Of a stretch of 64,000 nucleotides of DNA, positions 1 through 9,052 are shown piece after piece. How positions within the stretch are numbered: position 1 is the first letter of the stretch; each line of letters opens with the position of its first letter. Source of the DNA: Candidatus Endomicrobiellum cryptotermitis (GTDB lineage Bacteria; Elusimicrobiota; Endomicrobiia; Endomicrobiales; Endomicrobiaceae); contig JAIRNY010000012.1 of assembly GCA_031257835.1 (NCBI GenBank), positions 89,343 to 153,342 of the forward strand, in the 5' to 3' direction. The notes beneath the pieces are model-generated. The model worked only from the letters and a program-made list of their open reading frames with translations, was not told where the DNA came from and did no database searches. The position numbers and the translations under genes are program-made.

Positions 1-2
1 CA

Positions 3-35
3 GATATGAAAACAAAAGATGAAGAAGTAAAATAA
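3..35 (+). CDS. possible C-terminal tail of an upstream gene (partial)
   Basis: Only the longest open frame at the window edge supports this: about ten codons ending in TAA, followed within 30 bases by a strong terminator hairpin. The tail is lysine- and glutamate-rich. No product can be named. Confidence 0.25.
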   Translation, partial: DMKTKDEEVK

Positions 36-62
36 TAAAACAAAGAAAAACAGTTACAATTA

Positions 63-112
63 TTTTCGGGATGGCGAATGTCTATGTTAGTTTCGTCATC
101 CCGAAAATTTTT
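63..112 (+). terminator. Rho-independent terminator
   Basis: A 16-base arm beginning TTTTCGGGATG pairs with its complement ending CATCCCGAAAA (15 of 16 positions), with a 13-base loop and a trailing T run. It ends the transcription unit entering from the left and separates it from the M50 protease operon. Confidence 0.8.
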
Positions 113-123
113 AATGTACAAAA

Positions 124-816
124 ATGAAATTTATAAGAAATGTTTTTGCACTTTTATTAATCCCAACAGTAGCAGCAATAGGATATACTTTTTTTAAAAG
201 TTTTCTTATATTTGTAGTAAATTCCGGAAATAAGTTTGCTACATTTTGGGTAGGAATTTTAGTTTACATTGTGTTTCAAGTTGTTTTATATAAGCCAATG
301 CGTGCATATGTTTTTGGGCACGAGCTATCACATGCTATTGTTGGCATTTTAAGTGGAGCTAAGATAAAAAAGTTTAATGCAGGCAAAGATAGTGGAAATG
401 TAGTTTTAAGTAAAGATAACATATGTATTACATTAGCACCTTACTTTTCCCCTATATACACAATTATTATACTGCTTACTTACTTTTTGTGCAGGTATTT
501 TTTAGACGTAAAACCGTTTTATAATTATTTTCTTTTTTTTGTAGGAATGTCGATAGCTTTTCATATAGCTCTTACAATATATGTGCTTACAATAGAACAG
601 TCAGACTTAAAAGTTTATGGAACTTTTTTTTCTTATATTATAATTCTTTTTATAAATTTTATAGTTTTTACTGTAATTTTTAGTTTAGTATTTTTAAATG
701 AAATAAATATAAAAAGTATTTTTATAGAATATGCTGAAAATATAGTTTCTATATACAAATTTATTTATTATGGAGTATTAGTAGATATATGGGTTTCATT
801 CCAAAAGACGAAATAA
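124..816 (+). CDS. M50-like membrane metalloprotease
   Basis: A 230-residue, strongly hydrophobic protein with about five or six membrane segments. The zinc-protease signature HELSH (HExxH) sits at about residue 67 inside a membrane segment, as in site-2 protease (M50) relatives that cut substrates within the membrane. A downstream stretch LAPYFSPIY may stand in for the second M50 motif, but the classical NPDG is not visible, so the exact subfamily is uncertain. It is the first gene of a four-gene run; the next gene overlaps its end by 28 bases. Confidence 0.6.
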   Translation: MKFIRNVFALLLIPTVAAIGYTFFKSFLIFVVNSGNKFATFWVGILVYIVFQVVLYKPMRAYVFGHELSHAIVGILSGAKIKKFNAGKDSGNVVLSKDNICITLAPYFSPIYTIIILLTYFLCRYFLDVKPFYNYFLFFVGMSIAFHIALTIYVLTIEQSDLKVYGTFFSYIIILFINFIVFTVIFSLVFLNEINIKSIFIEYAENIVSIYKFIYYGVLVDIWVSFQKTK

Positions 817-1382
817 AGAGAAAATTTATACATTTAATGTGCCTTATATATATATTAGCTTATTGGTATTTATCAAAAAAATTTGTTGTTTTGGGTTTAA
901 GTATAGCTATAACTGTAGTTATATTTTTGGAAGTTTTAAGATTTAAAGTACATAGCTTTAATAGTTTTTTTAAAGATAACTTTAAAGGTTTTTATAGACA
1001 ACAAGAAGCAGATAAAATGAGCGGCCTTGTTTGGACACTTTCAGGGGGACTTATTACTATACTAATTTTTCCTAACAAGTATATGGTTTTTGCTAGTTTT
1101 TTCTACTTAGTTTTTGCAGACGCTGCAGCTGCTTTAATAGGAAGGGCTTTTGGTAAGCATAAAATATTGTTTGGCAAAAGTTTAGAAGGCAGCATGGCTT
1201 GTTTTCTGGTATGTTTTATAATAGGTTTATTCATGTTCAATTTTTGGTTTGCATTTATTGGAGCTATTATAGCAACATTTATAGAAGCTGTGCCTTGGAA
1301 ATTAAATGACAATTTTTGGATGCAGATAATTAATGCCGGCATGTTAACTTTGTTGTCTACTGTTTTTGTGTGGTCAAAATGA
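789..1382 (+). CDS. SEC59/VTE5-type polyprenol, phytol or diacylglycerol kinase family membrane protein
   Basis: A 197-residue multi-pass membrane protein. The segment FADAAAALIGRAFGKHK followed by GKSLEGS is the hallmark of the dolichol kinase/phytol kinase/CDP-diacylglycerol-related family, which phosphorylates lipid alcohols or diacylglycerol using a nucleoside triphosphate. The real substrate cannot be told from sequence. The start lies inside the end of the M50 gene and the TGA stop overlaps the ATG of the deacetylase gene, so the run is probably translationally coupled. Confidence 0.6.
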   Translation: MGFIPKDEIKRKFIHLMCLIYILAYWYLSKKFVVLGLSIAITVVIFLEVLRFKVHSFNSFFKDNFKGFYRQQEADKMSGLVWTLSGGLITILIFPNKYMVFASFFYLVFADAAAALIGRAFGKHKILFGKSLEGSMACFLVCFIIGLFMFNFWFAFIGAIIATFIEAVPWKLNDNFWMQIINAGMLTLLSTVFVWSK

Positions 1383-2062
1383 AAAAGATATTAGTAATTT
1401 TATATATTTGCTTTTTTAACTTGTCTATTGCCCAATCAAAAACTTTTTATGCTGACGGCTCTAGATTTGATAAGAAAGTTGCTTTAACTTTTGATGACGG
1501 CCCAGGCAAAGCTACAGAAAAAATATTAGAAATTTTACAAGAAAAAAAGGTTAAAGCTACATTTTTTATGTTAGGGATAAGTGTAGCAAGCAATCCTGAT
1601 CTTGCAAAAGCCATTTTAAGCGAAGGTCACGAAATTGCAAACCATACTTATGGGCACGTAAATTTCTATTCTTACGAAAATGAAGATAAGTCTTTAAAGA
1701 TGGAACAAGAAATTTTAAAAGCAGAAGATATAATAAAAAACACTTTAGGTGTAAAGACTTTTCTAGTCAGGTTTCCTAATGGTTATGCAAGAGAGGATGC
1801 TATATCAACATCAAAGAAGTTAGGGTATTATGTAATTAACTGGAGTTTTGGGACAGATTGGAAAGATATTCTAGCAAGTCAAATGTACTTAAAATACAAA
1901 AAGGCTATAACAAGTGGAGCAATATTTTTAATGCATGATTTGTTTAAAAACGAAAAAGTTATATCGTTTTTAGGAGACTTTATAGATGATATTAAAAATG
2001 AAGGGTACGAAATAGTTACAATAAGTGAGCTTCTTGATATAAAAGGTCCAAATGTAAAATAA
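1379..2062 (+). CDS. polysaccharide deacetylase (NodB domain), exported
   Basis: About 227 residues with an N-terminal hydrophobic signal sequence (KKILVILYICFFNLSIA). NodB motifs are in order: TFDDGPG with the metal-binding aspartates, NHTYGH for the metal histidines, RFPNG, DW and LMHD. The family removes acetyl groups from N-acetylglucosamine polymers such as peptidoglycan or chitin, here probably in the periplasm. I prefer the ATG at 1379, which overlaps the preceding stop as ATGA, to the GTG at 1370 used by the ORF track. Confidence 0.8.
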   Translation: MKKILVILYICFFNLSIAQSKTFYADGSRFDKKVALTFDDGPGKATEKILEILQEKKVKATFFMLGISVASNPDLAKAILSEGHEIANHTYGHVNFYSYENEDKSLKMEQEILKAEDIIKNTLGVKTFLVRFPNGYAREDAISTSKKLGYYVINWSFGTDWKDILASQMYLKYKKAITSGAIFLMHDLFKNEKVISFLGDFIDDIKNEGYEIVTISELLDIKGPNVK

Positions 2063-2082
2063 TGATGGAGGTCTTTATTAAA

Positions 2083-2328
2083 GTGGCTAATATTTTAATT
2101 TTATCAGTTGAACAAAGAAAAACTTGTGCTGTAAAAATTCAGGAGACTCTGACAAATTCAGGCTGTGAAATAAAAACAAGACTTGGCATACATGACAGTT
2201 CTTTGCAAACTTTTTCACAAAAAGGGCTTATTATTTTAGAAATCATTGCAGAAAATTCAGAGATTGATAATCTTGTCTTACAACTTCAAAAAATAGATGG
2301 TGTAAAAGTAAAACTTGTAACTATATAG
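2083..2328 (+). CDS. TM1266-like iron-only hydrogenase system regulator
   Basis: A small ACT-like protein of about 81 residues. The pattern with a central G-x-H stretch, LIILEI, and a C-terminal LQKIDGVKVK matches the TM1266 family, annotated as putative regulator of the [FeFe]-hydrogenase system because it neighbours hyd maturation genes in fermenters. GGAGG at 2067-2071 lies 11 bases before a GTG at 2083, so I start there rather than at 2062. No hydrogenase genes are in this window; function is by family only. Confidence 0.55.
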   Translation: MANILILSVEQRKTCAVKIQETLTNSGCEIKTRLGIHDSSLQTFSQKGLIILEIIAENSEIDNLVLQLQKIDGVKVKLVTI

Positions 2329-2373
2329 ATATTTTCTAATAGATTAATTATAATTAAACTGACAATGAAATTA

Positions 2374-3084
2374 TTACATAAAATGTTGTGCAATTAAAAT
2401 AAAAATTATTCCTACAAAAAGCATAAGAGCAGTAGCTCTATTTTTACATTTGTGCGTTTCTGGTATTAAATCAGATGCGGACAAAAATATAAAAGATCCT
2501 GCTGTTATGCCAAGCAAAGATCCGAGGCTAGACGTAGAAATATTGTTTAATAGAAACATACCAAGTATTGTTCCTGCCGGTGTAAAGCAGGCACTAAGCA
2601 AGGAAATATTAAAAATTTTCTTTTTAGACATTCCAGCGTGCAATAAAATACCTGAAATTGTTATGCCGTCTGGAAGTTTGTGTAAGAGTATTGCTAAAGT
2701 TGTTAGAATTCCAAGGTTAGCGTTTGCTTCAAACCCTATTGCAATCATAAGGCCGTCTAATATAGAATGCAACAAAAGCCCTGTTATTGAAGCTACGTGA
2801 GTATGTTTACTGTTTGAACACTCATGGTCATGACAAGGATGAAACAAAACTACAAACTGCAAAAAGAACATAATAGAGAACCCTACTAGGGTATATATCA
2901 TAGTTTTTGAATTTAGTTCTAACCCCTCAGGTATCAAATGGGAAAATGCAAGTGTAAGCATAACACCAGCAGCAAAATTGATTATAAGTAAAGAATTTTT
3001 TTCAGACCATTTATGAAATGTAATAAGTATAATAGAGCCCAGCATTGCAGTGCTAGCTGCTATAAGAGAGTAGACAATTTCCAT
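2374..3084 (-). CDS. ZIP family divalent metal transporter
   Basis: A 236-residue membrane protein with eight predicted segments. FSHLIPEG in segment 2, LLLHSILDGLMIAIG in segment 4 and LLHKLPDG in segment 5 are the conserved metal-coordinating ZIP motifs (His/Glu/Asp). A histidine-rich loop HPCHDHECSNSKHTH lies between segments 3 and 4, typical of ZIP zinc or iron importers. It resembles the short bacterial ZupT/GufA group; the metal is not decidable. GAGGA precedes the ATG. Convergent with the TM1266-like gene. Confidence 0.8.
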   Translation of the reverse strand: MEIVYSLIAASTAMLGSIILITFHKWSEKNSLLIINFAAGVMLTLAFSHLIPEGLELNSKTMIYTLVGFSIMFFLQFVVLFHPCHDHECSNSKHTHVASITGLLLHSILDGLMIAIGFEANANLGILTTLAILLHKLPDGITISGILLHAGMSKKKIFNISLLSACFTPAGTILGMFLLNNISTSSLGSLLGITAGSFIFLSASDLIPETHKCKNRATALMLFVGIIFILIAQHFM

Positions 3085-3098
3085 CTTTCCTCTGAAAA

Positions 3099-3435
3099 TT
3101 ATTTTTTGTAATTTATTGTATCTTTGTATAAATAACGAATAAAAATTATACTGCAGAAAAATATAGTTAAAACACGATCTACTAAACGATAGTTTTCAAA
3201 TAAACTAAACCCAATGTTATAAAATTGAAAGTACACCTGTATAGAAATTTTTGTTACTAAAAGAGCAAGTAAAAAGAACTACAGATGTGGCCCAAGTCCT
3301 AAGTATAATATTTGCGCTTGTACTGCTAATAGCTTCCACAAAGACAAAGTTCATAGTATTATAAGCGTTATAGGCAAACTTTTTTAGTGTAATGTTTAAA
3401 TATCTGTAAATTTTAAGGTATATATGTTTAAACTT
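3099..3435 (-). pseudogene. frameshifted small membrane protein, unidentified
   Basis: Two consecutive open frames read as one protein: roughly 55 residues ending WATSVVLFT continue after a one-base shift as LLALLVTKISIQVYFQFYN and run to a stop at 3099. The joined product (about 110 residues) has two or three membrane segments. No ATG is left at the N-terminus. I do not recognise the family. It fills the gap between the ZIP and pyruvate kinase genes. Confidence 0.45.
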
Positions 3436-3457
3436 TCAAGTTTTTAAAAAATCTTTA

Positions 3458-4480
3458 TTATAATGTATTTAAATTTTCTTCAGTAAATTTTATAACATTA
3501 AACATCATTTCAACAGCTTTTTGTGGAAACTTCCCTACGGAAGTTTCTGCTGAAAGCATTGTATAGTCTGTCCCATCGATAACAGCATTTGCAATATCGC
3601 ATACTTCTGCTCGTGTTGGAACAGGATTTTCTATCATGCTGTCAAGCATTTGTGTTGCAGTAATCACAAAATTATTATGTTTTTTACATTTTTTAATTAT
3701 ATGTTTTTGCATTATAGGTACTTCATATATAGGTATAGATACACCCATGTCACCTCTTGCTACCATTATGCCGCTTGTAATAGCCATAATTTTTTCGATG
3801 TTTTTTATTCCAGACATGTCTTCAATTTTTGCTACAAGTTTACATTTTATATTGTTCTTTTCTTTTAGTATATCTACTAAAGGTTGCATGTCTTGTGCGT
3901 TTCTAACAAAGGAATTTGCTACAAAGTCTAAATCTTTTTCTAAAGCAAACATAAACCCTTTTTTATCTTTTTCTTCTAATAACTCAAACTCAAGCTTTGC
4001 ACAAGGTATATTAACGCCTTTAGATGTTTTTAAAAGATAGTCCATTTGTACTTGTGCAATTACTTCGTCTTCTCTTGAAGATAACACTTTTAAAGTTAGA
4101 TTTCCGTCTTCAATAAAGATTGTAAGCCCTTCTTTAATAACTGTAAAAGAGTTGGGGTAATCTATATGGACTATTTTGTTGTTTCCTACTACATTTTTTC
4201 TTGTTAGGATTATTTCCTGTCCTTTCTTTAATTCTACTTCTTCATTTTCAATTTTCCCTACTCTAATCCTATGCCCTTCAAGATCTGCAAGAATCTTAAT
4301 ATTTTTATTATATTTTTTGTTGACGCTTCTAATCATTTCAATGTCTTGTTCATGCTCTTGAAAATTTCCATGAGAAAAATTGAGTCTTACTATAGTCATA
4401 CCGCTTTCTGCTAGCGTTTTTAGTATTTCAATAGAACGTATAGAAGGCCCCATTGTACATATTATTCCTGTTTTAACCAC
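3458..4480 (-). CDS. pyk: pyruvate kinase, short form lacking the C-terminal domain
   Basis: Converts phosphoenolpyruvate and ADP to pyruvate and ATP. The barrel and B domain are complete: RLNFSHG, the catalytic lysine in LVAKIED, GIMVARGDMGV for metal binding, ATQMLDSM, and PTRAEVCDIANAVIDGTD. The protein stops at residue 340, soon after LSAETSVGKFPQKAVEMM, so the usual C-terminal allosteric domain of about 120 residues is absent. The usual LKGPEIR region reads LEGHRIR, a deviation near the substrate site. GTG start with GGAG eight bases upstream. It could be a bona fide compact kinase or a truncated one. Confidence 0.8.
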   Translation of the reverse strand: MVKTGIICTMGPSIRSIEILKTLAESGMTIVRLNFSHGNFQEHEQDIEMIRSVNKKYNKNIKILADLEGHRIRVGKIENEEVELKKGQEIILTRKNVVGNNKIVHIDYPNSFTVIKEGLTIFIEDGNLTLKVLSSREDEVIAQVQMDYLLKTSKGVNIPCAKLEFELLEEKDKKGFMFALEKDLDFVANSFVRNAQDMQPLVDILKEKNNIKCKLVAKIEDMSGIKNIEKIMAITSGIMVARGDMGVSIPIYEVPIMQKHIIKKCKKHNNFVITATQMLDSMIENPVPTRAEVCDIANAVIDGTDYTMLSAETSVGKFPQKAVEMMFNVIKFTEENLNTL

Positions 4481-4704
4481 AAAACAACTCCTTTTTATGT
4501 AGGCATTTGCTATTTTAAAATGAATTTATATAAGAGAGCAAGCATCTTAAAATAAATAAAAAAAGTGTAAATTCTGATGAATTCACTGCGGAAATTATAT
4601 AAAAATGATTGTTTAAAGTCAATGTGCATATTTGACTAAAAAGTAAAAAATTTGCATAATATATCTTGGTGTAGATGAAGAGGCATAAAAGGAGAAGTTA
4701 TAAA

Positions 4705-5037
4705 ATGAAAGAAGCAATACATCCAAAATATGAAGACTGCACAGTTTCTTGTGCGTGTGGTTATACATTTAAGACTCGCTCGACAAGACCATTTATAAAT
4801 TTAGAGATTTGCTCTAACTGTCATCCATTTTTTACAGGTAAGCAGAAACTTATAGATACTGCTGGCCGTGTTGAAAAATTTCAGAAACGTTTTGCTAGAA
4901 CAGAGGGCAAAACAGTTGTAATAAAAAAAGCTAAAAAGGTAACATCGTCAAGAAAAACAACAGGGAAGGTCTTAACAACTTCTCCAAAAAAAGTAAAAAC
5001 AGCAACAAAGAAAGAAAAAGAGTCTAAAACAAAATAG
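4705..5037 (+). CDS. rpmE: 50S ribosomal protein L31 with lysine-rich tail
   Basis: Residues 1-65 match L31 ([21 protein letters not shown], then [13 protein letters not shown]), with two C-x-C/CxxC pairs for zinc. A tail of about 40 residues made almost wholly of Lys, Thr, Ser and Val follows, making the protein 110 residues against the usual 65-85. AAAGGAG at 4688-4694 sets the start at 4705; the ORF-track start 30 bases upstream has no ribosome site. rpmE-prfA-prmC is a common gene order. Confidence 0.9.
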   Translation: MKEAIHPKYEDCTVSCACGYTFKTRSTRPFINLEICSNCHPFFTGKQKLIDTAGRVEKFQKRFARTEGKTVVIKKAKKVTSSRKTTGKVLTTSPKKVKTATKKEKESKTK

Positions 5038-5054
5038 TTAAATAAAAGCATTAT

Positions 5055-5097
5055 ATATGGAAGAACCTCTAGTTATTGGGATCCTTCCATATTTTTT
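5055..5097 (+). terminator. terminator after rpmE
   Basis: ATATGGAAG at 5055 pairs with CTTCCATAT ending at 5092, followed by a run of T. It separates rpmE from prfA. Confidence 0.75.
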
Positions 5098-5178
5098 TAT
5101 ATTAATATTTTTAACATTATAGAATTGTGCTTTATCTAGAAGTTTTTAGCAGGTTTGTAGTTTTAATGAGGAACTTTA

Positions 5179-6249
5179 ATGCTTTTAGAAAAATTGAAGT
5201 TATTTAAAAAACAGTTTGAAGAGACTGAAAACAGTCTTGGTAACTCTTCTATTGTTTTAGATAAAGAAAAATATAAAGAGCTTACCAAACAACATTCTTA
5301 TTTAAAACCGTTAGCAGAAAAGTATGCCCAATACTTAAAACTTTTAAATGATATAGAAGGTGCAGAAGAACTAAAAAAATCTGAAAATGTAGAAATAAGA
5401 GACCTGGCAATATCAGAGTATAACGATCTTATTGAACAGAAAGAGAAAATGCAAACAGAAATAAAAGTTTTGCTTATTCCTACAGATCCTAATGATGGCA
5501 AAGATATTATTGTAGAAATACGTGCTGGCACAGGTGGAGAAGAGGCAGCATTATTTGTCGGCGACTTATACAGGATGTATACGAGATTTGCTGATAGAAA
5601 TGGTTGGCGGTATGAAATTTTAGATTCAAATTCAACAGGGTTAGGAGGTCTTAAAGAAGTTGTTTTTGAATTAAGTGGTACTAATGTTTGGCGCAACTTG
5701 AAATTTGAAAGAGGCACTCACAGAGTCCAGAGAGTACCTGCAACAGAAGCATCTGGTAGAGTGCATACCTCTGCGGTTACTGTTGCGGTTTTGCCGCAAG
5801 CGCAGGAAGTTGATGTCAAAATAAAAATGGAAGATTTAAGAATTGACACATATAGAGCTTCAGGAGCAGGTGGGCAACATGTAAATAAAACAGACTCTGC
5901 AATAAGAATTACACATTTGCCCACTGGGCTTGTGGTTTCTTGTCAAGATGAAAGAAGTCAAATAAAAAATAGAGCAAAAGCTTTTAAAGTTTTAAGAGCA
6001 AAACTATATGAACAAAAAGTTATAGAACAAGAAAAACAGCTTTCAAACGAAAGAAAACAACAAGTGGGGTCTGGAGATAGGTCTGAAAAAATAAGAACAT
6101 ATAATTTCCCTCAAAATAGAATAACAGACCATAGGATAGGTTATAGTGTTTACAATATTACAGAAGTTATGGATGGGGATTTATCGGAACTCATAAATAA
6201 GTTAATAGAGGCTGACATTGAAGAAAAGTTAAAGGTTAATAATATTTGA
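5179..6249 (+). CDS. prfA: peptide chain release factor 1
   Basis: Reads UAA and UAG stop codons and triggers peptide release. The 356-residue length is normal. The codon-recognition tripeptide PAT appears in RVQRVPATEASGR, which identifies RF1 rather than RF2, and the catalytic GGQ is in GAGGQHVNKTDSA. AGGAAC lies a few bases before the ATG. It overlaps prmC, whose product methylates the GGQ glutamine, by one base. Confidence 0.96.
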   Translation: MLLEKLKLFKKQFEETENSLGNSSIVLDKEKYKELTKQHSYLKPLAEKYAQYLKLLNDIEGAEELKKSENVEIRDLAISEYNDLIEQKEKMQTEIKVLLIPTDPNDGKDIIVEIRAGTGGEEAALFVGDLYRMYTRFADRNGWRYEILDSNSTGLGGLKEVVFELSGTNVWRNLKFERGTHRVQRVPATEASGRVHTSAVTVAVLPQAQEVDVKIKMEDLRIDTYRASGAGGQHVNKTDSAIRITHLPTGLVVSCQDERSQIKNRAKAFKVLRAKLYEQKVIEQEKQLSNERKQQVGSGDRSEKIRTYNFPQNRITDHRIGYSVYNITEVMDGDLSELINKLIEADIEEKLKVNNI

Positions 6250-7103
6250 TGTTTAACAAGTATGACGTATTTTCAGTTTTACAGACAGCTAAAAACTTTT
6301 TAAAGTTTAAAGAACTGTCAGATTATAAATCTGATGTAGAGGTTCTTTTAAGTTTTTTACTACAAATAAAACGGTCTAGATTACCATTTGTATATAATCA
6401 AATTTTATCTTTTAATCAAATTTGCCAGTTTGAAAAATATATTTTAAGACTAGCTAAAAGAGAACCAGTAGATTATATAACAGGTTATGCTGGTTTTATG
6501 GAATTTGAGTTTAAAGTTGATAAAAATGTTTTAATACCTAGACCAGAAACAGAATTTTTAGTAGAAGCAGTATTAAATTTAGCAAAAAAAGAAACTAATT
6601 TAAAAATTTTAGATTTATGTACAGGATCTGGCTGTATAGCTATAAGTCTTGCAAAAATGGGAGCATTTAAAACTATTATAGCAACAGACATTAATAAGTG
6701 TTCTTTAAAGCTTGCCAAAGAAAATGCAAAAATTAATGGTGTAAAAAGTATAAAGTTTATTGAAAGTGATATTTTTGCAAATTTACAACAAAATAAGTTT
6801 GATGTCATTGTTTCTAATCCTCCCTATGTCAGTCAGGAAGAATATCTTACTTTAGAAAAAGATTTAATGTATGAACCAAAACTTGCTTTAATAGCAAAAG
6901 ATGATGGTTTATTTTTCTATAGTGAAATTGCAAAAAATGTTAAAAAGTTTTTAAACAATACTGGTTATGTAGTTTTGGAACTAAATCCAAATAAAGTAAA
7001 CCAGATAAAACAAATGTTTATAGATAACAATTTTAAAGGAATAGAGATAATAAAAGACTATTTAAGTTTGCCAAGAGTATTTAAAGTAAAAATTTTTATA
7101 TAA
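6249..7103 (+). CDS. prmC: release factor glutamine N5-methyltransferase
   Basis: Methylates the GGQ glutamine of release factors using S-adenosylmethionine. The fold is visible as an N-terminal helical domain, a SAM-binding LDLCTGSGCIAISLA, and the catalytic NPPY in VSNPPYVSQEEY. The true start is the ATG at 6249, overlapping the prfA stop as TGATG; the ORF track begins one codon earlier at TTG. Coupling with prfA is the classical arrangement. Confidence 0.95.
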   Translation: MFNKYDVFSVLQTAKNFLKFKELSDYKSDVEVLLSFLLQIKRSRLPFVYNQILSFNQICQFEKYILRLAKREPVDYITGYAGFMEFEFKVDKNVLIPRPETEFLVEAVLNLAKKETNLKILDLCTGSGCIAISLAKMGAFKTIIATDINKCSLKLAKENAKINGVKSIKFIESDIFANLQQNKFDVIVSNPPYVSQEEYLTLEKDLMYEPKLALIAKDDGLFFYSEIAKNVKKFLNNTGYVVLELNPNKVNQIKQMFIDNNFKGIEIIKDYLSLPRVFKVKIFI

Positions 7104-7176
7104 TACGTCCTGTTTGGATAATTAATCGTCTCACTATAAAGAACTTTTAAAATGAAAACAAGACTTGGAGGTTGCA

Positions 7177-8427
7177 GTGAATAATATTGATAGGGGTTGG
7201 GTTTTAACGTGTTTTGGTACAGCAGTAGGAGCAGGAATTCTATTTTTGCCGATTCAAGCGGGATTTTGTGGTGTTTGGCCAATAATTTTTTTAACAGCAA
7301 TTATCTTTCCAATAACATATATTTCTCATAGGGGTATAACTAGAATTGTAGCTTCTTGCCAAAAAGAAACTGACATTGTTGGTGCAGTTGAACATGATTT
7401 AGGTTCTACTACTGGTTTTGTGGTTTCAGTTTTGTACTTTTTGTCAATTATAACAATCTGTGTTGGTTATGCAACAGGATTAACAAATCTTATTGGTACA
7501 TTTTTAGTAAATCAGTTGCAACTTAGTGTAATTCCTAGACCATTATTGACATTTATTATTTTGTCTATTATGACAAGTATTCTTTTAGGCAATGAAAAAC
7601 TGATGATAACTATTACATCTATAATTACTTTTCCGTTAATTATATTGTTGTTTGGGGTATCTTTATATATGATACCTCAATGGAATATGTCTGCTTTTCA
7701 TTTGAAGTTTATTTTAAAAGATTTTATAAAAAATATTTTTTTATTGTTACCTATTTTAATATTCTCTATGAACTTTTCCCCGGTATGTTCTGTTTTGGGT
7801 GTTTTTTATAGAAAAAAATATGGTAACAGTCAAGAAGCTATTAAAAGATCCGATAATGTTGTTAAATGGACCTCTATTCTTTTATTGTTCTTTGTTATCT
7901 TTTTTGTGTTTTCTCTGTTTTTCTCCATTACTCCAGATGTTTTGAAGGTAGCTAAAACACAAAATTTAGATACCCTGTCTGCAATAGCTATAGTAACAGA
8001 AAACCCTTTAGAAAAATATTTTGTGTACATTTTTCCTACAGTAGCCTTTCTTGCAATAGCAAGTTCTTACTTTGGCCACTTTACAGGAACAAGAGAAGGT
8101 TTAAGTGGAGTTATAATAAGAATCGTAACTTTTTTAGTTAAACCTAGTTATAAGGAAAAGCTCAACTCAAATACAATTCCAATAAAACTCATAAGCACTT
8201 TACTACTTTTTGCTTTTCTTTGGATTTTAGCGGTATATAATCCGTCAATTTTAACTATTATAAGTGCATTGTCAGCTCCTATAATTGCAATGTATGCGTA
8301 TTTAATGCCTATAATAATGATGAAAAAAGTTCCAAGGTTACGCGTGTATCGTTCAAAATTAGCTGCTCTTGTTTTTATTATGGGCATACTAACAATGGTT
8401 GGGTATGTTGTTGGAAAAATGATATAA
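7177..8427 (+). CDS. HAAAP-family amino acid permease (serine/threonine type)
   Basis: About 416 residues with eleven membrane segments. It begins RGWVLTCFGTAVGAGILFLPIQAG, the start pattern of the SdaC/TdcC hydroxy and aromatic amino acid permeases, which import serine or threonine with H+ or Na+. GGAGG at 7167-7171 sets the GTG start at 7177. The next gene is a broken L-serine dehydratase, so the pair was probably a serine uptake and deamination operon. The permease itself has no visible lesion. Confidence 0.75.
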   Translation: MNNIDRGWVLTCFGTAVGAGILFLPIQAGFCGVWPIIFLTAIIFPITYISHRGITRIVASCQKETDIVGAVEHDLGSTTGFVVSVLYFLSIITICVGYATGLTNLIGTFLVNQLQLSVIPRPLLTFIILSIMTSILLGNEKLMITITSIITFPLIILLFGVSLYMIPQWNMSAFHLKFILKDFIKNIFLLLPILIFSMNFSPVCSVLGVFYRKKYGNSQEAIKRSDNVVKWTSILLLFFVIFFVFSLFFSITPDVLKVAKTQNLDTLSAIAIVTENPLEKYFVYIFPTVAFLAIASSYFGHFTGTREGLSGVIIRIVTFLVKPSYKEKLNSNTIPIKLISTLLLFAFLWILAVYNPSILTIISALSAPIIAMYAYLMPIIMMKKVPRLRVYRSKLAALVFIMGILTMVGYVVGKMI

Positions 8428-8439
8428 AAGAGCAAGATA

Positions 8440-8908
8440 ATGACTGATAAAATAATAACAATGTCTATATTTGCCCTTTTAAAAACAGGTCCAGGCTCGT
8501 CTAGTTCTCATACTATTGCCCATATGAAGGCAGGTTTTGATTTTTCTAAACGTATTAAAACTTTTAGTGAAAAGATTTTAAATGATGCAAAAGGTGTATG
8601 GCTCTTTATCTGCAACTGGTAAAGGCCATGGCACTACAGCGATGTTATTATAAGGCTATGGGTAACAAGCCGTCTACTTGTCCTCTTAAATTAACTTGTG
8701 CCCCTGCCCTGTTGGCGGCTATGTGCAAATTCCATGCATAAAACGTAATGCTATAGGTGCAGTTAATGCGTGTAATGCGGCTCTTAACACTCATATAGTG
8801 TCTTTTGAGACTACAGTAAAAGCTATGGGAGAAATATGTAGAGATATGAGATGTAAATTTAAAGAGACAGCATTAGGTGGACTTGCCGTTTGTATGCCAT
8901 GTTGTTAG
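8440..8908 (+). pseudogene. sdaA: L-serine dehydratase, broken with internal deletion
   Basis: The first fragment matches the dehydratase beta domain start (SIFALLKTGPGSSSSHTIAHMKAG). After a frameshift the sequence continues as YGSLSATGKGHGTTAML, then becomes stop-ridden. From 8699 the fragment CPVGGYVQIPCIKRNAIGAVNA ending CKFKETALGGLAV is the C-terminal alpha (iron-sulfur) domain. A normal protein has several hundred residues; roughly half the gene, the middle, is missing. The enzyme would convert serine to pyruvate and ammonia. It lies 12 bases after the permease. Confidence 0.85.
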
Positions 8909-8972
8909 TTTTTAGACGGTATAATTGCAAATGGTGCGCTTTTATTATATAATCTTAGCACAATTTCATTTT

Positions 8973-9046
8973 GCTGCCATCGTCTAGCGGTTTAGGACAT
9001 CGCCCTCTCAAGGCGGAAATCACGGGTTCAAATCCCGTTGGCAGCG
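8973..9046 (+). tRNA. tRNA-Glu (anticodon CTC)
   Basis: Cloverleaf with acceptor GCTGCCA/TGGCAGC, a CGTCTAGCGG D-arm typical of glutamate tRNAs, anticodon loop CTCTCAA on a CGCC/GGCG stem, and a GGGTTCAAATCCC T-arm. Discriminator is G; CCA is not encoded. Confidence 0.93.
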
Positions 9047-9052
9047 TTTTAT

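Noticed and set aside
2450-2800. 116-residue plus-strand ORF
   Set aside because: It is the antisense shadow of the ZIP transporter, whose motifs are clear on the minus strand.
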